Shown here in pieces: positions 20,301 through 29,400 of a DNA stretch of 64,000 nt. Within the stretch, counting starts at the first letter, position 1, and each line of letters opens with the position of its first letter. The position numbers and the translations under genes are program-made. Source of the stretch: Pratylenchus scribneri (taxonomy: Eukaryota > Nematoda > Chromadorea > Rhabditida > Pratylenchidae); the NCBI GenBank assembly GCA_030063045.1, contig JAQSEB010000023.1, positions 744,001-808,000 on the forward strand, in the 5' to 3' direction. Below the pieces are notes generated by a model that was given only the letters and a program-made list of their open reading frames with translations, did no database searches and was not told the DNA's origin.

Positions 20301-23034
20301 GGCAATTCTTCCGATAAACTTTAATTTAAATCAAAATTTTTCAATGAAAAAGAAGGAAAAATTCAATTTTTAAAAATTTTAGTATAAGAAAAAAATTTAA
20401 AAAATTATTTAATGTAAAAGAATAACAAAAATAATAATTTAATCATGAAAAAAGATGAAAAAAATTATCCGCAGCCGACAGGATTCGAACCTGCGCGGGC
20501 GAAGCCCAACAGATTTCAAGTCTGTCTCCTTAACCACTCGGACACGGCTGCATTGAATGGAAGGGCTTATTTTTTCTCTTCTATTCTTTCCCCCTTCCTA
20601 TCCCCGCTTCCAAAGGTCGCTGAATAAACATTTCCCCCCTTTGGCCAATTTTTATTCACAAACTTGTTTGGCATTGATCCTGGGCCGGACCAAAACAATT
20701 GCCATTACAATTTGGATGGCAAGGCAATGCTTGACGGCATCTTCTGGAAAAGGTCCCCAGCTCCGGGCGATGGTCCAAATTGGCGCTTAAAATCTTAAAA
20801 AATGGAAGAAAATTGATGAATTTTGATTGTGCCATACTTCCGACAAATCCACCACATATTTTTGGCCTCTTCGCCAATTCATGTAGCATAAATAGGGCGA
20901 TCTTTTGACGATCAAATTGCCTTCCTCAATTGCTGAATTTTTTTAGGGAAATTAATTAAGAGGCGCAAAAATAAGGGTAGGGGAAAATTGAGAACCGCCA
21001 ATTGAGTTCCTTCATCAGTTTTTAGCCCATAGCTTAACGAGGGAATAACCTTTTCAGGAAGGCGATATACCATTTGAAAGCCCAAAGTGCCCTCTACAAA
21101 GTGGCTTAATTTAATTTTAAGAATTCAAGCTGTAAAATAATTTATATGAATTTGAATAAAATATACTCGACTTTTCTGGTTGACTGAGGAATAATGGCTT
21201 TTATTCTCAAGAAATTTTTAAATTTCCAAAAAATAGTAAAGCCACTTTTTATAGGATATTTAGGACTTTCGAATAGCATATTGCCTTCTTGAATTGGTTG
21301 ATTTCTTGTTTAGCTATGGCCAAAAGAAAGACGCAGATATTACAATCAGCAATATTCAATTTTCTTTTCCCTAAAAATGGAATAAAAATAACTTCGCAAT
21401 GAAGGCATATTCAATACGGCCATGTTTGGGTTTGAGTCGATCTATTCGGGATCAAAATAAACTCGTCAGTCCAAAATAAATTCATGAGTCCATTTCCCAC
21501 CTGCAATGCATTCCCATCGTGCAATTTTTCGCCCCAAATCACTCTCAGCTTTGGCAATGTCAGCTCCGTCAAATTAACGTTGAAAATCAGCAAATATCCG
21601 GTAATCTATAATTTCGAAGAAATATTAAATTATTCATCCCCATTTCCATCCACCCTTTCTATTGAAACAAAGACGATTGAGTACTGTCGATCGAGTGCCT
21701 ATTTGATTCTTTTGGCCAGAGCTCTACGAGGATTTAATCAATTTAGGAAGGTGGTATGCCATTTAAAAGCCCTGAATCTCCTCTAAAAAGTTGCTTTATT
21801 AATTTTTTTGGAAATTTAAAAAATTGTAAAACGGCTTCTAATCCAAATGTTCGAATTTATTTCACTCAAAGACAGGCAAAATTTTTGTAGAATTTGAATT
21901 CATAAAATTTAGAATGGACTACTTTTTAGAGGACATTTAGGGCTTTGAATGGCATATTGCCTTTCCTAAATTCATTGCTTCCTTGTTTAGAAATAATCCA
22001 AAAGAATGGCACGGGGACTCAATCGACGACACTCAATTGTCTAGTTTCGTTTCCCCTCAATTAACCTCCTCTAAATCTTCCAAGAATTGGAATGGCCTTT
22101 CCAATGGTCCACCATCATTTCCCCTGCGGCTGCCATTGTTCCTTTTCTTCATTTCCCTTTGCCATTCCCTTTGAGCTTTTTCCAAGTCCGCCTGGTCAAT
22201 GTGCGTAATTTCCAGATTGCCGATTATTCGACGGCATCGCACAAAGGATTTGCTCAACCGTGAATAGTGGCTTAGGCCATCGATGCTGATTACGGTTCGG
22301 CCGTTTTCAGTGCCAAGGCAAACTAAAGGCAGGGGAAAGGGAAATCAATGAAAATATTATAAAGGGGGTGGAGTGGGTAAAGTCTGGGTAAAGCAGTTAG
22401 GCCATTCTTTTGGCCATATCTAAACGAGGCAATAACCAATCTGGGAAGGCGATATGCCATTTTAAAGCCCAATGTTTCCCTTATAAAGTAGCTAATTTAA
22501 ATTTTAAGAAATCTAACATTTAATAAAATTACATGTTTTTGAATGTAATAACTCAAATTTTTGAAGATTTAGGGAAAAGTAGCTTATTCCAAAAGTTGTT
22601 TTAAGCAATCAAAAATTATTTTAAGCCACTTTTTAAAGGATATTTAGGGCTTTCGAATGGCATATTGCCTACTCGAATTGGCTTCCTCCTTGTTGAGCTA
22701 TGGCCAAAAGAATGGCCCAGTAATGAAAAACGTTCAATTTCGGGGAAAGGAAGCATCCGAAGGGAAAATAATTGGGGGAGAATGGGAAGATGATGGCACA
22801 TTGATGGATTGAAAGAAGAAACTAACCGCAATCGGCGGCATTGATGTCCCCTCGGGGATCATCACATCCCTGGGACCGTTTTGAGGGCCCCGCACTGAAT
22901 TGGGCCCAAGACATTGGAGCATTGATGGACCCAATAAAAATGGCCGAAAATAATAGAAAAATCAACAAAGGACCCGGCCAAAAAATAATCATCATTTTTG
23001 TGGGAAAATCAAAGTTTCTTCCTCCTTTTTTCAT
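7823..23034 (-). CDS. let-23: EGF receptor / LET-23 receptor tyrosine kinase
   Basis: Single-pass receptor kinase for EGF-like ligands, upstream of Ras/MAPK. About 19 exons. Signal peptide region at 23034-22827 (two possible starts, 23034 or 22995; hydrophobic run around [13 protein letters not shown]). L1 domain about 22323-21500 ([14 protein letters not shown]). Furin-like cysteine-rich region about 20860-19317. L2 about 19400-17880 ([34 protein letters not shown]). Second cysteine region about 17100-14610 ([19 protein letters not shown]). Transmembrane segment near 14510 ([19 protein letters not shown]). Kinase: [10 protein letters not shown] (about 14190), IPVAIK (about 13710), [24 protein letters not shown] (12650-12500), CW / RPKDRPRF (9109 down). 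Tail: 8318-8078 and 8025-7823. All catalytic residues are present, so the kinase should be active. The extracellular, kinase and tail order matches the family. Confidence 0.95.
8378..8680. mobile_element. Family C element, 3 internal units
   Basis: In a let-23 tail intron, reverse orientation: TATACCCAAAATTTGATAGA at the left, three AAAGGGTATTAAACGGTTTA units, GTTCAAAACTAAGTTGG and AGCTCTATCGGG at the right. Confidence 0.88.
9525..9790. repeat. Imperfect tandem pair (~130 bp) inside Helitron
   Basis: Two copies share AAGTCTCGCGCAGCT, TATGGCCAAGTTTGGT, TATAGGGTAATCGA and GATGGTGATAAT. No coding role is evident. Confidence 0.8.
9930..10003 (+). tRNA. tRNA-like relic inside Helitron
   Basis: TAGCTCAGATGGTAGAGT is a good D-arm/A box, an anticodon-like loop TTTTGCT follows, and GTTCGACTC resembles a T-loop. 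The T-stem pairs poorly and the acceptor stem is absent, so it is probably a captured pseudo-tRNA. Confidence 0.45.
10038..10175. repeat. GC-rich palindromic tandem repeat
   Basis: Two and a half copies of a ~65-bp unit with the palindromes GCCCCGAAGGGGC and CGAGCGAAGCGAG, in otherwise AT-rich DNA. Confidence 0.9.
10190..12118. repeat. Polypurine minisatellite, ~65-69 bp unit
   Basis: About 28 units of GAATGTAGATAAGATGAATAG / GAGAAAAGAAAAAGATATGA / TGAATAAGATAGAGAAA, in two subtypes (AGAGAAAGGAAAAAAA and AGAGAAAAAGAAAAAAAA). The plus strand is nearly all A/G, so let-23 pre-mRNA carries a ~1.9 kb pyrimidine-rich tract. Confidence 0.97.
12815..13365. repeat. 26-bp satellite (TTCCGGAATGAAAAGTGCAATTACAA)
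   Basis: About 20 tandem units in a let-23 kinase intron, with a TTCCGGAA palindrome in each and variants AATGAAAAG / AAAGAAAAG. The left edge has AAATCGCAATTATAATTACA, also seen at the edges of the merlin-intron satellite. Confidence 0.95.
13826..14158. mobile_element. MITE family A, copy in let-23 kinase intron
   Basis: Fold-back element: left CCAACTTGGCGCC, AATTCATCAAGGG, CAGACTTTTGGCTATCAAA; right arm is the reverse complement (GATAGCCAAAAGTCTG, CTTGATGAGTTATTTGAAAC). The GT donor of the exon encoding [10 protein letters not shown] (14160-14159) directly abuts its end. Confidence 0.9.
14863..15215. mobile_element. MITE family A copy
   Basis: CCAACTTG at the left, both CTTTTGGCTATCAAA and its reverse form, CTTGATGAGTTTTATGAACG at the right. 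Intron of let-23. Confidence 0.88.
15590..15855. mobile_element. MITE family B copy
   Basis: GGCCATTCTTTTG...GAAGGCGATATACCATTTGA at the left; CGCCTTCTCTGATTGGTTGC and TCCTCGTTGAGTT at the right. Intron of let-23. Confidence 0.8.
16225..16550. mobile_element. MITE family B copy
   Basis: ATCGAGGCATTAACCAATTC at the left and TTAGAGGACATTTAGGGCTT, TTGAGCTATGACCAAAAGAA at the right. Intron of let-23. Confidence 0.85.
17278..17735. mobile_element. Family C element, ~7 internal units
   Basis: TAGTTTTGAACCATTAAAA, then about seven 46-bp GGGTTTAAACCGTTTAATAC units, then AACAAATTATATACCATT, GACCAGCTCTATCC and TTTTGGGTATATTTGG. Intron of let-23. Confidence 0.9.
18086..18421. mobile_element. MITE family A copy
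   Basis: CTAACTTGTCGCCG at the left, AACGGCGCCAAGTTG at the right, complementary ~150-bp arms. In the let-23 L2 intron, 18 bp inside the donor after RRLYYE. Confidence 0.92.
18955..19290. mobile_element. MITE family B copy
   Basis: GAGCTATATCTAAGCGAGGC at the left, GAGATATGACTAAAAGAATG at the right, AGGATATTTAGAACTTTCAA in the right arm. Intron of let-23. Confidence 0.85.
19815..20145. mobile_element. MITE family B copy
   Basis: CATATCTCAGCGAGGCATTA at the left; TAGAGGACATTTAGGGCTTT and GAGATATGGCTAAAAGAAAA at the right. Intron of let-23. Confidence 0.87.
20470..20551 (-). tRNA. tRNA-Ser (anticodon TGA)
   Basis: Complete 82-nt cloverleaf on the minus strand: a 7-bp acceptor stem GCAGCCG/CGGCTGC with discriminator G, A box GTGTCCGAGTGGTTAAGG, anticodon stem ACAGA/TCTGT around loop CTTGAAA (anticodon TGA), a long variable arm GTTGGGCTTCGCCCGC typical of serine tRNAs, and T arm GCAGGTTCGAATCCTGT. 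It is nested in a let-23 intron on the same strand as the host gene. Confidence 0.97.
21005..21345. mobile_element. MITE family B copy
   Basis: GGAAGGCGATATACCATTTG at the left; ATAGGATATTTAGGACTTTC and TAGCTATGGCCAAAAGAAAG at the right. Intron of let-23. Confidence 0.86.
21680..22030. mobile_element. MITE family B copy
   Basis: GAGTACTGTCGATCGAGTGC, then TTCTTTTGGCCAGAGCTCTA at the left; TTTTTAGAGGACATTTAGGG and CCAAAAGAATGG at the right. Intron of let-23. Confidence 0.87.
22400..22720. mobile_element. MITE family B copy
   Basis: GGCCATTCTTTTGGCCATAT at the left; GAGCTATGGCCAAAAGAATG at the right. Intron of let-23 between the signal-peptide exon and L1. Confidence 0.9.
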
Positions 23035-23629
23035 GCGGTCGTGGATTTTATGGCCAAAATGGCAATTGAAGGGGTGGAGGGGGGAATGAATGGTGGATGG
23101 CGCGCGGCCAAAAGCAAACATTAAAAGTTGGAAGGGGTCAACGGAAATGGGGGAAATTTGGATGGAAATGTGATGAGAAGAGTGGGTGGAAATAAAAGAC
23201 CGAAAGACACCCAGTTTGGATTGAAGGAAGGGAAAAGGAGGAAAAGGAGGCCACATTTGGAGATGGGGCGAGGCAAACCATTATTATTATTATTGTCCAT
23301 CCTTATCAATGTTTGAAAAGTGAAAATGGGAAGGGAAATTGAGAGGGGTACGGAGGGGTTAAATTACGCTCCTTTAAAACCCGTCCCATTTTTCCGACCT
23401 GGCTTCCTCTCCCAAGTTTGCCCTGTGGCCATTTTGTTGACATTCATAAAATTCCCTCAAATCCCACCCCCAAACTTACAGTCTCGGAACACTTTGGATT
23501 CATCCGCTTGGCAACATTGTTGAAGGATGAGGAGGAATAAAAGGAGGAAAATTTGATGAGCTTCCATCTATTGGTGCCAGCTGAAAATGGTTTAAATGGG
23601 ATATGAAAATGAAAAATGGGGGAAAATAG

Positions 23630-24175
23630 GGGAAGAATATTTGTGCAAAAAAGGGGGGGAAGGCGAGTGGATGAATGGAATGTTGGTTGGGATGGGGCAA
23701 AAATGTGTGCCCTTTGGCCGAGAAATGGATGAATCTCCGTGGCCAATCCACAATCATCTCGCCTCGGCAATATGGCAAGAATAAACCGCACCGTTCTCGT
23801 CCTTTTTTCCCTTTCTTCTCCTTTCTTATTGCGATCGATGTACCGGCGCTTTCCCCCTTTTTACATTCATCCGCAGAGTCCAGTCAAAATAGGCGAAGAA
23901 TATTTGTGCAAAAAAGAGGAAAGAAGAGTAGATAAATGGAATGTTGGGATGGGGCAAAAATGTGCCCCCTTTGGCCGAGAATCCCCGTGGCCAATCCACG
24001 ATCTTGTCCGGCGCAATATGGAAGAATAAACCGCACCGTTCCCTTTTTCACTTCTCAATTCCCCGCCTCTTTCGCTTCCTTATTGCGATCGATCTGTGAG
24101 GCTTTTCCCCCCTTTTTTTTGCATTCAATTGAGCAATTTGGCCTATCAACGATCACAGAATCCAGTCACCCCATA
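23630..24175. repeat. Tandem duplication of ~260 bp upstream of let-23
   Basis: Copy 1 about 23630-23889, copy 2 about 23890-24175. Both contain GAAGAATATTTGTGCAAAAA, GGAATGTTGG, GATGGGGCAAAAATGTG, CCTTTGGCCGAGAA, CGTGGCCAATCCAC, AATAAACCGCACCGTT, TTATTGCGATCGAT and a CAGA(G/A)TCCAGTCA end, in the same order. Confidence 0.9.
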
Positions 24176-24504
24176 TTCTCCCTTTCCCTCCTCGCATTTT
24201 CCCCTTTGACACGTCATTGGCCCCTTTGGGGAAGCAGAGGACTTAAAAAGAAGACTAATAATCGAGCAAATATATAAAAATCGAACAAATTCGATTGCAT
24301 TAATTCTCGACAACAACCATTCATTCATTCAATCAGCAATATTTATTACATTATCGTGTGGAGGGGACATAAAAGGGTGCCAAATGGTCGGTTTTTGATA
24401 AGCAATTTTGGGAGGTAAATAAAATTGTTGGCCAGAAAGGAGGGGGGATGGTCAGCAGATTCTGAGGAGAAAGTGACGAGGAGGAGGGAGCGAAACAGGT
24501 AAAT

Positions 24505-24840
24505 GTCTGGTCCTTTCTTTTGGCCATAGCCCAATGAGGAAGCAACCAATTTGGGAAGGCGTTATGCCATTTTAAAGCCCTAAATGTCCCCTAAAAAGTG
24601 GCTTTACTAATTTTTGTAAAACTATAATACCTAGGAGTAAATGCGGCTTTTCCTCACTTTAAGCAGGAAAGTGAGTATATTATATTCAAAGACATGTAAC
24701 TTTTGTAAATTAGATTTTCATAAAATTTAAAATGGCCTAATTACATAGAGAGCACTTTAATCTTTCAAATGATATATCTCCTTCCAAGATTGGCTCTTGC
24801 CTCGTTTAGCTATGTCCAAAAGATGGACCAAGTACTGAAA
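24505..24840. mobile_element. MITE family B copy
   Basis: TTCTTTTGGCCATAGCCCAA at the left; TAGCTATGTCCAAAAGATGG and AAGTACTGAAAAGGC at the right. Confidence 0.87.
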
Positions 24841-25584
24841 AGGCAGTATTGAAATGTTCCCAAATTCCGATTAAGGAAGGGGTTGCCAAAATTTGGTAGG
24901 CGAATGAAGAATGAATTGGGAATGATTGTTGGGTAGCAGCAGAACTTGCCAAAATTTGATGGGCGAATGAATTGTTGGGAAAAGGGATGAAAAAGAACTT
25001 CCGGCGGACGAATTTGAGCTGCTAACAATGAAAGGGGGAATGAAGCAAATGGGCTGGAAGGGAAAAGGCGAAGGGATAGATTCCAATTTTGAGCCAATGC
25101 CATTGTGCCAAATTTGAATATTCCTCCATCTCCCAATTTCCAACATTGATCCCTTTGGCGACTCTTGGCCTTGGCCCTGGCCCCCGAAGGGAAGAAGGAG
25201 AGGAGTGAATGTTGAGAGGGGAAATGGTGAAATTGGGTGTTGGTTTGGGTGGGGGCAAAATGTCACCAAAAAAAAACCATCATCTCCGCCCTTTTCCGCC
25301 TCGGTCGGCAAAAACACCCATTTTGTGTGCCCCCCATCCCAAACAATTCAAATGGATGCAGCATTTCCTTCCTTCCTTCCTTCCATAAAAACCGATTTTG
25401 AACTTTCCCAGGGAGATTCATTCCACATTCCACCATCCATCCATTGGCCGCCGCCTGCCTTTTTTTGTGTCACCGATTTTTGAAGTTTTTAGACCAAAAT
25501 ACTACTCTGCTATGGGGCGAATAATTAGAAAGAGAGGGAAAGGAAAGAGGATGGGCAAGGTGGGCGAATGCCTTTTCAAAGACT

Positions 25585-26110
25585 TAGCCTTTCTTTTGGC
25601 CATATTTCAACAAGAAAGCAACCAATTCAGGAAGGCAATATGCCTTTTGAAAGCTCTAAATGTCCTCTAAAAAGTGGCTTTATTCATTTTTTGAAAATTT
25701 AAAACATCTTAAGAATAAGTGTCTTTTTCCTCAAATCCTCCAAAAATTCGAATCTATTTCACTCAAAGGCATATAACCTTTTCATACTTGATTATAAAAG
25801 TTTTAATTAAGGCCACTTTTTAGAGGACACTTAGATCTTCCAAATGGCATATTGCCTTCTTAAATTTGCTTCCGCCTCGTTGAGCTATGAACAAATGAAT
25901 GACCAGGTACTGAAATGGCTTTACTTATTAGACCCTCTATCTGGGAAAGTGGATGATTTTTATAATACTTGAATTTCGTTAAATTTAAAATGACCAATTT
26001 TTGCATAGAAGGCACTTTGGGCTTTCCAATGGTTTATTTTTATTATCTTACCGAATTGGCTTTATTAGCCTCATTGAGCTATGAACAAAAGAATGGGCAA
26101 GGCATTGAAT
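25585..26110. mobile_element. MITE family B copy plus adjacent half copy
   Basis: A full copy at 25585-25905 (TTTCTTTTGGCCATATTTCA ... GAGCTATGAACAAATGAATG), followed by a second right arm to about 26110 ending GAGCTATGAACAAAAGAATG. Confidence 0.8.
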
Positions 26111-26499
26111 GAAATTTCCCCTACCTCTGGGAAAATAGATGGAAAAAGAATGTGGATGAAGCCTCCCAGTGAAGGAAGTACATTTAAAAAAGGTGTATAA
26201 ATCTTTATGGCTTATTGGGTGCTTCAATGATCAGAGCAGCCGATAATGGGAGGAAAAAAATACATAAAATGGTGAATGAATGGGGCAATATGGAATGGAC
26301 AAAATGAGGAAGGGAGGGGAATGAAGGTTCATCAGCGCCAACAGAAAGTAGCAGCCGCAATTTTGCCGGCAAATCTTCAATTGAGGGGACAAAGGGGCGA
26401 AAAAGTGATGAGGGAGGGGATTGCGGACACCAAAAATGACCTTGAGGGGATGATGGTGGTTGCCTCCAAAAATGGAAATGAATAATGCGAAAAGGGACA

Positions 26500-29400
26500 C
26501 TAAAGTAGCTCGGAGGATGCCGTACATCTTTTGATCTCCTGAATGAGGCCCACAAAACGGAGACATAATTCTGCATTGTTCTCCGGTGAATTTCCCTTCT
26601 GTCGAGCTAAAACTTGTCGAACCTTTAAAATTTTATTTGAATTTATTGCCAAATTTTCCCTCCCGAAAATTGCCTCCTCCGTTCTCAAACTAGCAAATGT
26701 CAATTCATCGACTTCTTCAGCGCCAAAATATTGCTCAAATTTATCGGTCAAATGCCATTCACGCAATTTACTTTGGACAAATTCTTTTAAAGGGATATAA
26801 ATTAAATAAAAGATGGCCCAAACCTTTGGTCAATGGCTGCGGGAATCGAGGCGGTTGAAGGAACATATTTTGCCTTGGATTAATGGGCGGGGTCCTGCGA
26901 AAATAATTCTAATTATTTAAGGAGGATTTGTCCTAAATTCACAAACCAAATATACCAAAATTGGATAGAATTGAGCAAGACGCATTGAGTGGTTTATGGT
27001 TTGGTCAACAATTAAAGGGTATTAAACAGTTTAAACCCATTTTGGTTTAGTCAACAATTAAAGGGTATTAAACGGTTTAAACCCATTTTGGTTTAGTCAA
27101 CAATTAAAGGGTATTAAACGGTTTAAACCCATTTTGGTTTGGTCAACAATTAAAGGGTATTAAACGGTTTAAACCCATTTTGGTTTGGTCAACAATTAAA
27201 GGGTATTAAACGGTTTAAACCCATTTTGGTTTAATGGTTCAAAACTAAGTTAGAATTTGTTAAACATAGGCCAAAATTTAATCAAATTATGCGTATTAAT
27301 GAGATCTATCAATTGAACATAAGATTAATGGGGCTAGGATTTAGGATACCTAGGCGAATCGGGAGGCAAAGCAAATTGGCTGCTTAAAGTGCCTCCACTA
27401 GCTGCCCGGAAATGGCCGCCACCGCCACTCCCGCTCATTCGGTGTGGTGCCTTCCTCATTGTAAGTTTTGGGTCAATTGAAGGGGCTAACAAATATAATA
27501 ATAGAAGTTTAATCCGCCTACACTTTTGAACTCTTTCCTGTGCACTTCTCACCACTCTAGGGGTCAATGGAGTTCTTGACGACGATTTCCGGGTGGACGG
27601 CTCATATCGAAGACGCTATGGAGGACATGAAAAATCCCCTAATAATCCTTCCATGATGTACCTCTTTTTTCAATTCCTTTTCCGCATTCCTTTGTGCCGC
27701 CGAATATAGGCCATCCGATTCATGGTCCTCATCAGCAGCCCTGCCAATTCGTCGATGATGATGCCAATTGCTAGAGGGGATTGGCCTCAATGAATGGCCT
27801 TTGCCCATCCAATTCTGTGTCAAAATAATTCCATCAAATTCCCTTCATTTTACTCTCAAATCGGTTGGGAACAATTGAGTACCGCTGATTGGGTACAGTT
27901 TAATTCTCCTGACTATAGCTCAGTAAGACCAATCCAAATCAAGAAAAATAAATATAGCATTGAAATTGAAAGCCCAAAGTTTTTTTTTACAATTTTGATT
28001 TTTTTAAATTTTTGATGTGAAATAATTTTCATTCCGGAATTGTAATTGCACTTTTCATTCCGGAATTGTAATTGCACTTTTCATTCCGGAATTGTAATTG
28101 CACTTTTCATTCCGGAATTGTAATTGCACTTTTCATTCCGGAATTGTAATTGCACTTTTCATTCCGGAATTGTAATTGCACTTTTCATTCCGGAATTGTA
28201 ATTGCACTTTTCATTCCGGAATTGTAATTGCACTTTTCTTTCCGGAATTGTAATTGCACTTTTCATTCCGGAATTGTAATTGCACTTTTCATTCCGGAAT
28301 TGTAATTGCACTTTTCTTTCCGGAATTGTAATTGCACTTTTCTTTCCGGAATTCTAATTCCATTTTTCATTCCGGAATTGTAATTGCACTTTTCATTCCG
28401 GAATTGTAATTGCACTTTTCTTTCCGGAATTCTAATTGCACTTTTCATTCCGGAATTGTAATTGCACTTTTCATTCCGGAAGTTAATTTTACTCTGGTGT
28501 TATTACGTGCCCCTGAATGTAATGACTCAACTTTTTGGAGAAAAAGCCGCTTTTCCTACAAGCCTTTTCGAACTTTCAATAATTATTAACGCCACATTTT
28601 TAAAGGAAATTTAGTGCTTTCGAAGGCCATATTTTCTTCCCAAAATTGATTGCTTTCTTGTTGAGTATGGTCAAAAAAATAGAATAACCCAGGTACCCAA
28701 TTAGTGATACCCAATTGTCCAATTTCAGTTCAAAATCACCCACAATGGCCATTTGTCGGGCCACAATTATCAAATTATCTGCCGATGCCTTTTTTGGACC
28801 TCCTGGGGGCCGAGCATCACCCCTTAAAACCAAATAAAATTTAATTCGATACCCCTTTTCAATGCCTGAGAATATGTTCTGCCAACACAAAGCGGGGTGG
28901 TCCCTCCAAAATGGCACTGCTAGAATCAGCCCAGCTTGCCAATCGAGGCCGTCTGCCACTATCCCCCAACATTCCGGCGCCACCACCGCCAATTTGTGCG
29001 CCCAGTTCCGCGGCCCATCCAAATTGGCCAAATGCATTGTAGACGTGGCTGCCTTCTTCCCCGGCCAATCCCATCAAATTTTTGCCAATGCTTTCGAAAA
29101 CACGCCTCAATCTGGCTGGAGTGATTGCACCACGGGTTTGCCCACCGCCAATTGCGAGAATGCCTTCCGCCTCTTTCTTTCCATCAATGCCTTTTTCCCT
29201 TTGATTTTCTCCAATTTTATTGGCAACCATTTTTCCCTGATGAGGTCTTTTCCCATTTTGAAGCCAATTCGAACAAAGTTGTTCAACGCATTCCCGGCTG
29301 ATATCCGAAAAAATGGCCAAATCAAGTGCGGAAAATGGTTCACGAGTTGTACTTAAAATATGATTTGAGAAAATAAATGGATATAAATGGATTATTAGGG

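Larger units (their letters stand above)
23035..26499. other. Intergenic: let-23 upstream region
   Basis: No convincing gene. Contains an ATT microsatellite (23280-23296), a duplicated ~260-bp block (23630-24175), MITE B copies at 24505 and 25585, a half copy near 25905-26110, and a (TTCC)n run near 25367-25384. The let-23 promoter must lie here, since the gene begins at 23034. Confidence 0.6.

Noticed and set aside
25205..25670. Frames in the let-23 upstream region
   Set aside because: Low-complexity P/F/S or M/G/K composition, no introns or domains, overlap MITE B.
28862..29356. 164-codon plus-strand frame
   Set aside because: Opposite strand of an ankyrin-gene exon that splices in frame.
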